NCBI GenBank assembly: GCA_007570785.1
Contig: ML662449.1
Coordinates: forward strand, 14,468,491-14,532,490
Length of the DNA stretch: 64,000 bases
Reading direction: 5' to 3'
Origin: Antilocapra americana
Taxonomy: Eukaryota > Chordata > Mammalia > Artiodactyla > Antilocapridae
Part shown: in pieces, positions 11,741 through 22,800 of the stretch
Layout of the letters: every line of letters starts with the position of its first letter
Position numbering within the stretch: position 1 is the first letter of the stretch
Translations under genes and position numbers: made by a program
Notes under the pieces: model-generated
Seen by the model: only the letters and a program-made list of their open reading frames with translations
Told to the model about the DNA's origin: nothing
The model's database searches: none

Positions 11741-13404
11741 CACATATAGGTCCTTTACACGTAATGTAATTACTAATATGTTTAAGTTTACGTTAACCAT
11801 TTTATTATTTGCTTTCTGTTTGATTTGTTTTTTGTTCCTTTGTTTTCCTTGTCCTGTGTATTTTGCTCTTTATTTGGGCATTATTTAGTGTTCCATTTTA
11901 ATGTTTTGAGTTTTTGGGTTTTTTTACTATATTTCTTTGCCCAGATTTTTAGTGGTTGCTCTAGGGATTATAAAATACATACTTAACTTTTCACTGCCTA
12001 GATAAAATCAACATATTACTACTATAAGTGGATTATAAAAAGAATACCATCATATATCACACTTTTATAGGGTATTGTAGTTGTCCTATGTATAACACTT
12101 CTATACAATGAAAATCCCATCAGATATTATTACTTTTGCTTTCAACAATGAAACATGCTTTATAGAACACAAGAGAAGAGTAATTTTATATTTACCATTT
12201 CTGTTGCTCTTTCTTCATTCCCAATGTTCTAAGTTTCCCTTCAATATCATTTCCCTTTTGCCTGAAAAACTTCCTTTAGCAATTCTTTTAAAGCAAGTCT
12301 GCTAGAAACAAATTCTCTTCATTTTCATTTTACCAGAGAATGTTTGTTTGTTTTTTCCACTTTAATCCTAAAGGATTTTTCTTGCTGGATATAGAATTCT
12401 GAGTTGCATTGTTTTTTTTCAGCATTTCAAAATGTTCTGTTTCCTGGCCTTTAAGTTTTTTAATGAAAAATTCATCTTCATTTGAATAATTGTTCCCCTA
12501 TATAATACATGTTTCCCCTCCCCTTCTCTAGATTTCTGGACAAAAATCTCTTTTGAGAACTTTTCTTTGCCTTTAGTTTTAAGCAGTTTATGATGTGTCT
12601 GGGTGTTCTTTGGGTTTATCCTTTTGACTTTAGATCTTTTAGATCATTAATTTTTATTGATCTACTTTCAAGGTCATTAACTCTTTCTTCTGCTTTCTCC
12701 ACTATGTCCTTGAAGCCATCTAGTGAACTCTTAAATTTGGTTATTGTACTTTTCAGGTTTTTGGTTATTGTGTTTTTCTCCCATTTCCACAAGTGGAATT
12801 TGTCTATTTCGTTGCTGAGACTTTCTATCTTTCCATTCATTTCAAGAGTGTCTGGAATATTTTTTCAATATCTACTTTAAAATCTTTGTTGGATAATTCC
12901 AAAATCTGTGTCCTTTTGGCATTGGTGTCTCTTGATTGTCTTTTTTCAATTTAGATTTTCTTGGTTTTGGGAATGCTAGATTTTAGGCCATAGCTTGGAT
13001 ATTTTGAAAACTGTGCTATGAAATACTGAGTCTTATTTAAATCCTATAAAAATATTGTTTTTTTGTTTGTTTTAGTAACCCGTTCATCTGGCTGTGATTA
13101 GACTGAAATTTCGACCAAAATTTCTAGGTCTTGATTTCAGTATCAGTTGTGTTTGCAAACACATTACAGTGTTATTTGCATCTGTTCTGTATGTTTGCCA
13201 CCCAGTGGCCAGTCAAATTCCTGGGCAATAATCTATCTTGTAAAATTAGTTCCCAAAGCATTTGCTATGATGCGGAAGGCCCGATTCACACATGCACAGT
13301 TTACCTCTAGTATAGTCTTACATGGGGGCTTAGGTGCTAGAGAATTGGGAAAAGAAAGAAAATAAAGAAATCACATGTGATTTCCCATACTTTCTCTGCT
13401 TCTT

Positions 13405-13600
13405 GGGATGCCCTGGTGGCTCAGGCAGTAAGAATATTGTTTCCTTTGCTGTGCAAAAGCTTTTCAGTTAAAGTAGATCCCATCTATTTATTTTTGCTTT
13501 TATTTCCACTATTCTGGGAGATGGATAGAAAACGACGTTGCTGTGATTTATGTCACAGAGTGGTCTGCCTACGTTTTCCTCTAGGAGTTTTATTTATATG
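13405..13600 (-). mobile_element. L1 fragment behind a SINE-head fragment
   Basis: Bases 13405-13435 read like a tRNA-SINE head on the plus strand ('gggatgccctggtggctcag'). They run directly into a reverse-strand L1 segment ('tttgctgtgcaaaagctttt', 'ctacgttttcctctaggag'). The junction suggests that a SINE was truncated by a deletion or by the L1 junction. Confidence 0.6.
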
Positions 13601-14029
13601 TAATTATATTAAAGCTTTTTTTTGCAGTTTTTTGATATAAAATTTTTCATTTACAATACTCCAAGAATAAAATAGCAAAAGGTTCTCTGATACCTACAAA
13701 TTAAGAAAAATTTAAAATGGTAATGAATAGTATAGCCAATGGATCTCTATAACCTACTACAAACTTTCCATCGCTTAATTTTGTAATTTAAGGTAAACAT
13801 GTATTTAAGCCTTAAGAGTTACATAGATGGGCATATCTTAATTTTTCCTTTGAACATCATTCACCAAATGGGTAGGAAATCTGGAAGCCTTACTGGGCTT
13901 CGAGGTCTCCCATGGAGGTATTACTCTCTCAAAACAGTATGTGATTCTTGTCCACTCTCTGGGACTTGAAACGTTAGATTTCTATAGCAAAGCTACTAAT
14001 TTATCACCGTAAAGTTAGGTATCTAGCCA
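13601..14029. other. No recognised feature (island flank)
   Basis: AT-rich sequence leading up to the CpG island; no repeat or exon recognised. Confidence 0.4.
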
Positions 14030-14265
14030 AAGGGAGCGGTAGTGTTCGGGCTGTCGGTCCTTCCACTCTGGCTTTTCCGCAGGGTTTCCCCGCCCTAGGC
14101 TACGCAGGAAGTGGCCCGCACAGGATCCGATCTTTTGGCCTGGGTTTCGCCTCTCACTCCTCCGCAGTTCTTCGCCTGAAGGGGGCCGGGCCTCACAGGA
14201 AAGCCTCGCTGATTTATGCGCCCTGCTGGTTATGCGTATGTGAAAGATTAACGGCCCCCATTCCC

Positions 14266-14339
14266 GCTGCTGCTGCTACTAAGCCGCATCAGTCGTGTCT
14301 GACTGTGCGACCCCACAGACGGCAGCCCAACAGCCAGGC
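14266..14339 (-). mobile_element. Bov-A2 fragment inside the CpG island
   Basis: The run starts 'gctgctgctgctactaagcc' and continues with 'gtgcgaccccacagacggca', the diagnostic first unit of Bov-A2. It stops at 'cagccagg', well short of a full unit. Its CpGs are preserved, as expected in an unmethylated island. Confidence 0.85.
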
Positions 14340-14427
14340 CATAATCAAACCCCTCACTCCGCCCAGTTCCGCGACTAGAGCACCCGCACAACCAACCGGG
14401 AACCAGTCAGGCTCAAGGCGACGCCTT

Positions 14428-14439
14428 TGCGCACGCGCG
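14428..14439. promoter_or_regulatory. NRF1 binding site
   Basis: TGCGCACGCGCG fits the palindromic NRF1 consensus YGCGCAYGCGCR at every position. NRF1 is a known activator at CpG-island promoters, often bidirectional ones. The site is 60 bp from the CCAAT box and 20 bp from the GC boxes. Confidence 0.7.
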
Positions 14440-14492
14440 CCACCCCGCCTCGCACCCGCCCCGCCCCCGGCAGCGGCCTGGGCAGCAGCGGG

Positions 14493-14497
14493 CCAAT
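14493..14497 (+). promoter_or_regulatory. CCAAT box (NF-Y type)
   Basis: The context 'cgggccaatcactg' agrees with the extended NF-Y consensus (purine-rich left side, CCAATCA core). It lies at the centre of the island just downstream of the GC boxes, the usual distance from a TATA-less start site. Confidence 0.55.
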
Positions 14498-15074
14498 CAC
14501 TGTGCACCTCGCCCCCACGTCGCACGCTGCGCTGCGCACCGTCCACCTTTGTAGGCAGCAGTAGCACACAATAGTCTGGTAGCGTTCTTTACGCTCGTGG
14601 CGTTCTTGTAAATCGTCACCCATAGAAACGGCCTTCCCCCGCGGCGGCCTCCAAGCGCCTCCAGAATGACGGGAAGAGGCGGGTGGATGGGAGAGGGGGA
14701 GCCTTTCATTTTCAGGAAAAACTTTCACCCTACCGACCTCCCCCGCACTCCTCTCAGGATAGAAATGTCCTTTGACTGCGCTGATAGTCGGTGTTGTGTT
14801 AAAGGAAAGAGATAAATAGTTTCAAATGGTAACACTTTCTTCCTTGTGAGGTAATACGGGTACGTCCGTACCCAGAATCCCCGAGATCTCGCGTGGCATG
14901 TTTCCGGCGCTGTGCTCCCGTCTGAGCAGTAGGGCGAGGCTCGGCCGTCCGGGAACTTTTCCCTCAGCTCCCGCTGTAGCAGGAGCCTCACCCGCGACCC
15001 ATTTACTTCCGCAAATTAAGTTTCTTTGTAGTCTGTGATTGTAAGAAGAATACTGCTTTTTTTTTTGTTTTTAA

Positions 15075-15915
15075 AATGCCTGCTCCCTGCAAAACTGTCC
15101 AATAGTAAGTACATAAACGTATGTAAAAGAAAAACTCAGAAGTCTCGTCACCCAGAAATAACGTATTAACGTATTAACTTAGTTCTGTATAAACTTAGGG
15201 AGTTTTCATACATACACACAAACTTTTTTTTTCTTAATAGGAAAACATGAGCATGTTCTATTTTCCAAATGCCTCATATCTTTCCAGGTAAAGTAGGTTA
15301 CATTAGCGTTTTTAATGGCTATATGGATTTAATGGCTATATGGATATAGTATTAATATGTTCAATCAGGTTTTCAGTTGTGTAAACAATACTAGGTGATT
15401 ATTATACATAAACCTGTATATATCCCTGAATTTCCTTAACATAAATTCATAGAAATGCATTTATTGGATCAAAGGGAATGCGCATTTGTACAGTTCTATA
15501 TGTTGTTACTCCTCCCTTGAAAAGTAATAGTTTTCCACCAATATAGTGGGTGAACGATAGCTAGATCTTGCAGATCTTGAGTATTGTTAATCTTTGTGAT
15601 CTTCATCACTTTGAAAAATATCTATTATCATCTTGTTTTAATTTACATCTCGTTGACCAAGTGTAAAACTGAGCATCCTCCATATATTTATTGGCTCTAT
15701 TTTTGTGAATTGCCAGTTCATGATTTCTGCCTATCTGGAATATTCACGTTTTTTTTTTTTAATTATAAGAGCTTTTTGTAAATTAGGAATATTAACTTTT
15801 GTCTGAAATGTAATCACAAATATTTTTACCTTTTTAAATTTATCTTTTATAATATAGATTGTGGTGTTTATTTCCTGAAAGAAGTTTTTCTTGTCTTCTT
15901 TTTCTATGTATGGCT
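15075..15915 (-). mobile_element. L1 3' region (reverse)
   Basis: The reverse-strand L1 3' UTR style is visible ('aaatgcatttattggatcaaa', 'gaattgccagttcatgattt', 'gagctttttgtaaattagg'). Short tandem duplications occur inside it: 'taatggctatatgga' twice near 15312-15345 and 'aacgtatt' near 15161-15177. It ends at a C9 run. Confidence 0.6.
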
Positions 15916-16549
15916 TCCACCCCCCCCCAATAAAACTTTTATTGAAGGAAAAAAGGCAGTCTAGGGAAAAGAACATATGAGGCCAGATGAACGAAAATAG
16001 CAAAGAATACAATTCATTTCTAAATTATTAGCATATTATCAATTTCAATTAAAGTGCAAAAAAGATACTTTATAGATAGAGCTCAAGAAAACAATACTAG
16101 AATTCACTTAAGAAAAACTATAAGTTTATAACTTTAAAAGAAAGTTATTTTAAGAGGAGAGAGAAGCGGAGTGAAGAATGGACATGCCAATGATGTGTGG
16201 GCTAAGTAGAAAGACAATAGAGGTACAAGAAAAGTACATATATATACAAAATATATAACAAAATTCTATGTGTTAAATTTTGTGTTATGTAAAAATTTTA
16301 TATAGAATTAATCAGAATCAGAATCCATAAATAAGTGGAAATGAGTAGAGTAGAAGTTAAAGGTGATGGGGTTGTTGTGAAGAAAGACTTTTTTAGTAGG
16401 TCTTTTCCTGTTTCCAGCTTTAATGTCATGCTTACCTGTGTATTTTCTTTTATTATTTTTAGATATCTTCTTAAAAGTAGTTCAATATTTAGTCCTTCTG
16501 AAGTTTATTTAGGAGGAGGACGGGAAGAATCTAGCAGGATTTTTTTTCC
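15916..16549. other. No recognised feature
   Basis: AT-rich sequence with no named repeat. The run 'aataaaacttttattgaagg' at its left edge resembles a polyadenylation signal, but no transcript structure supports it. Confidence 0.35.
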
Positions 16550-17065
16550 CCCTAAATGACTTGGTTGCCCTACACTATTTATTGAACACCACCCAATCTT
16601 CTCTCTGATTTAAAATTCTACTCTTATACTGTACTAAATTTCTATACATACTTTATTTTCTATTCCATTGACTTGTTATTGGATAATAATATTGTTTTAA
16701 TATACTTTTAAATTATTTTTAAACTGCTGGTAGGGTAAATCCAAGCTTAATAGTCTTCTTTTTTGGAGTATATTTTTTAAGAATTGTTTTTTAAAAATAT
16801 ATGTGATGTATATAAAAGAAAATTTTGTCATATATGTATATTAAAAAATATAATGTGAAACAACCATTGTAAGGTCTACTACTTGAACTTGCATCAATCT
16901 ATATATTCTTGCCATTCTACTTAGGCCATCCTCTCCATAGATATTTTTTCCATACTAACTTTAAAATTACTTTGTCAGATTTAAAGAGTTGTGATATTGT
17001 TTGGACTTGCATTAATTTTATAGATTAATTTAGGGAAGATGGGCATCTTTATAAAAATAATAAAT

Positions 17066-17295
17066 AAGTAGTTTTTATTGAGTGCTTTCTTTGTGTTCAT
17101 TCATTCAGTCCCCACAGCAACCCTGTTATCATCATCCTCATTTTACAGATGAGGAGACTGAAGCATACAGAGATTGAATAACTTGTTGAAGGTCAAGAAA
17201 CTTGTTGAAGGTCAGGCAACTAATTCGACTTAGTAAAGTCAAATGCAGGCAGTTTGGTCCCAGAGCCTGTGCTCTTAACCTCTTATGTTGTATTG
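17066..17295 (-). mobile_element. MIR SINE (reverse)
   Basis: The order 'cattttacagatgaggagac', 'aataacttgttgaaggtca' and 'gagcctgtgctcttaacc' is the reverse complement of the MIR core and its tRNA-related end. A 19-bp local duplication of 'cttgttgaaggtca' occurs at about 17181-17213. MIRs are over 100 million years old. Confidence 0.85.
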
Positions 17296-17429
17296 CCTCT
17301 CCACAGTATGCAGTCTGCTCATCTATAAGGGACATGCCATTCAATTTGCCTGCACTACTTCCTCATGTTCCAGTCTGCATCCTTATCTTTTGTTAGTGAG
17401 CAGGTACCCACTTAACCCTCTTCCCTCCC

Positions 17430-17799
17430 CTACCATACCTGATTGGACCAGGAGTAGGATTCAAACCGGTCCAATCAGATTCTCTCTTGAGAAATTTGCA
17501 ATTAGTCCTACCTGGTCCCTTGACCTAGAAGGTGATGACATGGGGGGGAGAGATGTCTGACCCACATGCAGGTGTATAGACCACATAAGCCTGCAGAGAG
17601 CGACAGATAGATGAGAGTGACAGATAGAGAGCAGAAGAGTTAGAAAGCCCTGGGTTCCCAAAAGTGAGTGGTAGGCAAGTTAGTTGCCTGGGGGTTCTGG
17701 AACTTTCCGTCCTGGTTTGCCCTACTAAGCCCAGCTACGCAAGGTACTACTCTTCAAGTAAACTTCTCTTTCAATTTCAAGTCACCTAAATGATTCCTC
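17430..17799. other. Possible ancient LTR fragment
   Basis: The stretch is less AT-rich than its neighbours and ends in 'ctaaatgattcctcttcctt', in the style of MaLR/ERVL LTRs. It contains 'gattggaccaggagtagg' and an inverted-looking echo 'accggtccaatcagattc'. I cannot name a family, so this is a weak call. Confidence 0.3.
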
Positions 17800-18298
17800 T
17801 TCCTTTTGAAACCAAATATGCTGAATAGAAGTATGTGGCCCTCTGTTTACCCAAGTTTTCTTTTAATGTTTCCCAGTGGCATTTTCTTCATAGATCCTAT
17901 ATGTTTTTGTTCAGTTCATTCCTAAATATATTTAAGGTGTTTTTCCTCTTCACAGTGATAAATCTGTTATTGTTGTCCCCTTTACATTTTAATCTATAAA
18001 ATTTCTTCTTTCATCAGTTGAGTCTGCCAAATGTCAATGACTTGTAAATGTGACATTAGCCTTTGAGATGCATTTCAAAATGGTATGTTTCCCACAAGGC
18101 ATTTTTTTTTTAGTTCTATACTTTCAGTTGTGCTGGTGATGATTCATTTGAGGATGATGATGATTCATCTGATGGTAGTGAGCCACAAGGATTCCAAAGA
18201 AGTATAGAGTTTCCTTGATTTAAAAAGAAAGTATCATATATGAATAGAAACACAGTTCCTAACAGTATTTAGCTAATGTTGGATAAAATGAAGAAACT

Positions 18299-18410
18299 TT
18301 TTTTGGCTGTACCCTGCAGCTTATGGGATCTTAGTTCCCTTTCCAGCGATTGAACATGGGCCCTCAGCAGGGAGAGTCAGAGTCCTAACTGCTGGACCAC
18401 CAGTGAATTC
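18299..18410 (-). mobile_element. CHR-type SINE, short (reverse)
   Basis: 'tttttttggctgtaccctgc' at the left and 'actgctggaccaccagtga' at the right are the reverse of a tRNA-Glu SINE. The bovine-type L1 next to it starts within a few bases of its end. Confidence 0.8.
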
Positions 18411-18425
18411 CTGAAAACTATTTTT

Positions 18426-18935
18426 TCTTTCAATTTATTTTAATTGGAGGCTAATTACTTTACAGTATTGTGGTGGGTTTTGCCATACATTCACATGAAT
18501 CAGCCATGGGTGTACAGGTGTTCCCCATCCTGACCCTCCCTCCCACCTCCCTCACTATCCCATCCCTCAGGGTCATCTCAGTGCACCAGCCCTGAGCACC
18601 CTGTCTCATGCATCGAACCTGGACTGGCCATCTATTTCATATATGATAATATACATGTTTCAACGCTATTCTCTCAAATCATCCCTCCCTCACCTCCCAC
18701 AGAGTCTAAAAATCTGTTCTTTACATTGGTGTCTCTTTTGCTGTCTTGCATATAGGGTCATTGTTATCATCTTTCTAAACTCCATATACACGCATTAATA
18801 TACATTGGTGTTTTTCTTTCTGACTGACTTCACTCTGTATAATAGGCTCCAGTTTCATCTACCTCATTAGAACGGATTCAAATGCATTCTTTTTAATGGC
18901 TGAGTAATATTCCATTGTGTATATGTACCACAGCT
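18426..18935 (-). mobile_element. Bovine-type L1 3' end (reverse)
   Basis: This is the young ruminant L1 3' UTR in reverse, with the characteristic 'gtgtacaggtgttccccatc', 'caccagccctgagcaccct' and 'taatattccattgtgtatat'. A 15-bp target-site duplication with one mismatch (18411-18425 and 18936-18950) frames it, so this is a complete, 5'-truncated insertion of about 510 bp. Confidence 0.9.
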
Positions 18936-18989
18936 CTGAAAACTACTTTTATTAAGACTAGTCTTTCAGATACAAAATGATAAAATAAT

Positions 18990-20650
18990 CAGTTCAGTTC
19001 AATTCCATCATTCAGTCGTGTCTGACTCTTTGAGATCCCATGGACTGCAGCATGCCAGGCCTCCCTGTCCATCACCAACTCCCAGAGTTTACTGTAAACT
19101 CATGTCCATTGAGTTGGTGATGCTATCCAACCATCTCATCCCCTGTTGTCCCCTTCTCCTCCCATCTTCAATCTTTCCCAGCATCAGGGTCTTTTCAAAT
19201 GAATCAGTTCTTCATATCAGGTGGCCAAAGGATTGGAGTTTCAGCTTCAGTATCAGTCCTTCCAATGAATATTCAGGACTGATTTCCTTTAGGATGGACT
19301 GGTTGGATCTCTTTGCAGACCAAGGGACTCTGAAGAGTCTTCTCCAACACCACAGTTCAAAAGCATCAATTCTTCTGTGCTCAGCTTTCTTTATAGTCCA
19401 ACTCTCACATCCATACATGACTACTGGAAAAATCATAGCCTTGACTAGGTGGACCTTTGTTGATAAAGTCATGTCTCTGCTTTTTAATATGCTGTCTAGG
19501 TTGGTCATAACTTTTCTTTCAAGGAGTAAGCGTCTTTTAATTTCATAGCTGCAATCACAATCTGCAGTGATTTTGGAGTCCAAAAAAATAGTCTGTCACT
19601 GTTTCCATTGCTTCCCCATCTATTTGCTATGAAGTGATGGGACCAGATGCCATGATCTTAGTTTTCTGAGTGTTGAGTTTTAAGCCAACTTTTTGACTCT
19701 CTTCTTTCACGTTTATCAAGAGGCTCTTTAGTTCTTCTTCACTTTCTGCCATAAGGGTGGTGTCATCTGCATATCTGAGGTTATTGATGTTTCTCGTGAC
19801 AGTCTTGATTCCAGCTTGTGCTTCTTCCATCCCAGCATTTCTCATGATGTACCCTTCATATAAGTTAAATAAGCTGGGTAATAATATACAGCCTTGATAT
19901 ACTCCTTTTCCTATTTGGAACCAGTCTGTTGTTCCATGCCCAGTTCTAATTGTTGCTTCCTGACCTGCAAACAGATCTCTCAGGAGGCAGGTCAGGTGAT
20001 CTGGTATTCCCATCTCTTTCAAAATTTTCCACAGTTTGTTGTGAGCCACACAGTCAAAGGCTTTGCCATAGTCAATAAAGTAGAAGTAGATGTTTTTCTG
20101 AAACTCTCTTGCTTTTTTGATGATCCAGCAGATGTTGGCAATTTGATCTCTGGTTCCTCTGCCTTTTCTAAAACCAGCTTGAACATCTGAAATTTCATAG
20201 TTCACATACTGTTGAAGCCTGGGTTGAAGAATTTTGAGCATTACTTTACTAGCGTGTGAGATGAGTGCAATTGTGCGGTAGTTTGAGCATTCTTTGGGGT
20301 TGGAATGAAAACTGACCTTTACTAGTCCTGTGGCCACTGCTGAGTTTTCCAAATTTGCTAACATATTGAGTTCAGCATTTTCACAGCATCATCATTTAGG
20401 ATTTTAATACCTCAACTGGAATTACATCACCTCCACTAGCTTTGTTTGTAGTGCTGCTTTCTAAGGCCCACTTGACTTCACATTCCAGAATGTCTGGCTC
20501 TAGGTGAGTGATGACACCATCGTGAGCAGCACACACATGGGACCTTTTGAAGGAGGTCGTCATTGCCATTGTCTTCATTATCTCCACCATAGTTTGGCCC
20601 CAGGTAAATAACAGGGAGGGAACACAGCCCCACCCATCAACAGAAAATTG
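18990..20650 (-). mobile_element. BovB LINE with long RT frame (reverse)
   Basis: A 1.66-kb 5'-truncated BovB whose 3' end is at the left ('cagttcagttcaattcc'). The minus-strand frame at 19627-20364 is open for 245 codons, the longest in the window. It covers the reverse transcriptase: motif A reads FIDYGKAFDCV and the catalytic box reads RYADD, intact. Downstream, 19212-19583 carries the 'MYGCESWTIKKAEHRR' C-terminal block in another frame. Because 5' coding sequence (endonuclease) is missing and frames shift, the copy is not autonomous. Degenerate target-site duplications may be 18979-18989 and 20651-20661 (9 of 11). Confidence 0.93.
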
Positions 20651-20892
20651 GATAAACAATAGGGGGCATTATTTGGATAAATGTTTCAAATATAGTAGAC
20701 AAAAGTATAAGGGTTAGAGAAATTGACATCTCATTCTTAATATAGGCATGTAAGTTTATCCAAACCCTCTGGGCCAAGTGTGTTTCATAACTCAAAATTG
20801 TTGAGATTTTAGACAGGAATATAGTGTATATACCATATTTTCTGTAACACCTCAATGGGGTCTAGAGTAGCACCTTAAAATCAAACATAATC

Positions 20893-21371
20893 GGAGAAGG
20901 AAATGGCAACCCATTCCAGTATTTTTGCCTGGAGAATCCCATGGACAGGGGAGCCTGGCAGGCTACAGTCCATGGGGTCTCAAAAGAGTTGGACATGACT
21001 TAGCAACTACACAGATATACAAAACAAACTAATGGTTAGGTTATCAAAGGAGAGACAGAAGTGTGATAGGACAAATTATGTGTATGGGATTAAGAGATTA
21101 AAAACTCCTATTTATAAAATAGCAACAAGTTTATATTGTATCAGATAAAGACTTATGGCCATTATTATATAAATAACATTTGATGGATATAATCTGTAAA
21201 ATATTGAATCACTGCTGTGTACCTGAAACGTATAATATTATAAATATACTGCAATTAAAAATTAAAAAATTTAAAATTAAACAGGTGAATTTTTCAGAGA
21301 ATTGTTAAGATTGTATTTTCTGAATGGTACAAACTACCAGACATTTAATAAAGGGAGTTTCTATGAAAAAA
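20893..21371 (+). mobile_element. Chimeric retrocopy: Bov-A + L1 3' end + poly(A)
   Basis: A 16-bp perfect direct repeat, 'aaaatcaaacataatc', sits at 20877-20892 and 21372-21387 and frames 479 bases. Inside, 20893-21010 is a Bov-A unit starting 'ggagaaggaaatggcaaccc', and about 21025-21280 is a plus-strand L1 3' UTR ('ctgtgtacctgaaacgtata'). The rest ends in an AATAAA signal (21342-21347) and a short poly(A). The whole was inserted in one event, so the source was a single transcript or a template-switched cDNA. Confidence 0.8.
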
Positions 21372-21387
21372 AAAATCAAACATAATC

Positions 21388-22237
21388 AAACATGCCACAA
21401 AAAATGCATTAGTATTAACACTAATTTGGATGAGGCTATATAACCTATATAGTAACCACATGTCTGTTCAGGTAACATTTTGCTGCTAAATGAATTTCAC
21501 TCAAACTTGTGAAAAACTTTAGGTTTCTAGAGATTTTTTGGATTTTGGAATTTTAGTAATAGTCTATAGATCTGTACAAGTGAGTATGTTCTGATTTCAA
21601 CATCTGGTGAGCAGTGGGGGTCAATTACAGTGTTCTTTGAAGTCCTGGCTGGGTTAGATAGTCTTGTGGTTTGGGTGTTTAGTCTGAAGGCAAGAGAGTA
21701 CACTTTTAGAAGAACAAAATACAGACTTTGAAGTAATTATTGAAAAATAATGTTTAAAGTATCGTAACTTGAATTCTTAACCTTTGTCGTCAGTCATTAT
21801 TTCAATGTGGGGTGTATTTTTTTGGTTGAAAAGAACTGCAATAAACAATAATACTTTCTATAAAATCATAATTTTAAAAATTGCCTTAAAGGATCCTTGG
21901 TGGTTTCATCTTTTATTTCTAGCATGTAGAAGCACTTCCTTCTAAATATCCTATGACTGTAAAGATAGAGTCTTTTAAGGTATCAAAATTAAGGAACCTA
22001 TTCAGTCATCATATACATTGAATGCTTAGATTGTATCAGACTGTACTAAGTGCTGAGGATATAGTTTGGCAGAAGAGAAACACACATAAATAGGACATTA
22101 TAATATCCTGTGATAAGTGATATGATAGGGTAAGTACAGTGTACCATGAACACCATGTTCTAGCATAAGGGAAGGGCTAAAAGTTAACCAAAAAATTAGG
22201 CCTGTGAAATGGGGAGGGAAATTTAAAAATGTTCTAA
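21388..22237. other. Plain sequence with an L2-like patch
   Basis: Mostly unassigned. Bases 22000-22190 ('gtactaagtgctgaggatat', then 'cctgtgataagtgatatg') look like the reverse strand of a LINE-2 3' end. No exon signature. Confidence 0.4.
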
Positions 22238-22432
22238 CACGGTGATTTTCCACATACAGTTCATCGACCAGCTGAATCAACATCACCTGGGAATTTGTCA
22301 GAAATGCAGATTCTCAGGACTTATTTCAGACTTCCTGAATTTAACTCTGAAGTTGGAGCCTAGCAATCTGTTTTAATAAACCTGATCATCCCTGTGATTC
22401 TGAGGTACCTACAGTTTGAGACCCACTGTTCT
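22238..22432 (+). mobile_element. MER5A-type hAT MITE
   Basis: This is a non-autonomous hAT-Charlie element about 195 bp long. It has the hallmark 'catcacctgggaatttgtca', 'gaaatgcagattctcagga' and 'gcctagcaatctgttttaa', and inverted ends (left 'cacggtgattttccaca', right 'gtttgagacccactg'). The motif 'ttctaa' occurs on both sides, consistent with a decayed 8-bp duplication. Confidence 0.88.
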
Positions 22433-22727
22433 AAACAGTAAATGTGAAAAAAATCAGAGCACATAGGCAATCTGCTATAAGTGGCAAGATGTGTAGTGTA
22501 ATTGAATGGCATTTTTCACTGTTTAGTGTATCTGGGTGGGAGTGGTGTGGCAGTGTGGAGGAGTCATGGAAATGAAAGATAAGGTTAGAAAGGTAAGCAT
22601 GCTTCATTTGGGTCTTATCAGTCATGTTAAAGAGTTTGGGCTTAATTTATTCAACAAATGTTTATTTTATATCTATGGTATAGTACAGTGTACAAAATAG
22701 ATTCCCTGCTCTCAGGAAACTTAGCCT

Positions 22728-22800
22728 TGTTCAGTCGCTTAGTCATGTCCAACTCTTTGCAATCCCATGGATGACAGCATGCCAGGCTTCCCTGTCCTTC
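22728..22800 (-). mobile_element. Very short BovB insertion
   Basis: Only the last 73 bases of BovB are present ('gttcagtcgcttagtcatgt' and on). A 9-bp direct repeat, 'acttagcct', lies at 22719-22727 and 22801-22809. It is therefore a complete insertion event cut very short at its 5' end, not a leftover of a deleted longer copy. Confidence 0.85.

Larger units (their letters stand above)
9400..13370 (-). mobile_element. Old L1 (L1M/HAL1 type), long, reverse
   Basis: Nearly 4 kb reads as one reverse-strand L1 body. The ORF2 reverse-transcriptase region falls around 9600-10350 (for example 'gatggcctcataaaatgag'), the ORF2 linker around 10680-10900, the endonuclease side around 11050-11300 and 11475-12000, and ORF1-like coiled-coil coding near 12600-12840. 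The frame on the minus strand at 12616-12840 translates to a helical, Glu/Lys-rich peptide, as expected for ORF1. All frames are broken. A BovB end and a Bov-tA fragment are inserted inside. Confidence 0.7.
14030..15015. promoter_or_regulatory. CpG island, probable promoter
   Basis: Base composition changes abruptly: about 1 kb is rich in G+C and CpG, while the rest of the window is AT-rich and CpG-poor. Visible sites include a perfect NRF1 consensus (14428-14439), a GC-box cluster (14451-14470), an inverted-orientation-compatible CCAAT (14493-14497), and ETS-type cores at 14105-14112 and 14899-14908. There is no clear TATA box. This combination is typical of housekeeping and bidirectional promoters. 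I cannot identify the gene. A 49-codon plus-strand frame starts at 14666, and a 25-codon minus-strand frame starts at 14899 just after an ETS-like site; neither resembles a protein I know. It could instead be the promoter of a non-coding RNA or a retained island of a dead gene. Confidence 0.75.
16550..18060 (-). mobile_element. L1 pieces, reverse, with older inserts
   Basis: Two blocks (16550-17060 and about 17800-18060) read as the reverse strand of an L1 ORF2 C-terminus and 3' UTR: 'ctatttattgaacaccaccc', 'ttattttctattccattgac', and later 'gttcagttcattcctaaata'. Between them lie a MIR and a possible LTR segment. Whether both blocks are one element is uncertain. Confidence 0.55.

Noticed and set aside
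14375..14728. 117-codon minus-strand frame in the CpG island
   Set aside because: High G+C lowers stop frequency, all strands are open here, and the peptide crosses the Bov-A fragment. No known domain.
19018..19548. 176-codon plus-strand open frame
   Set aside because: It is the antisense of the BovB C-terminal region. The same antisense frame recurs at 38105, 45526, 55055 and elsewhere, each over a BovB copy.
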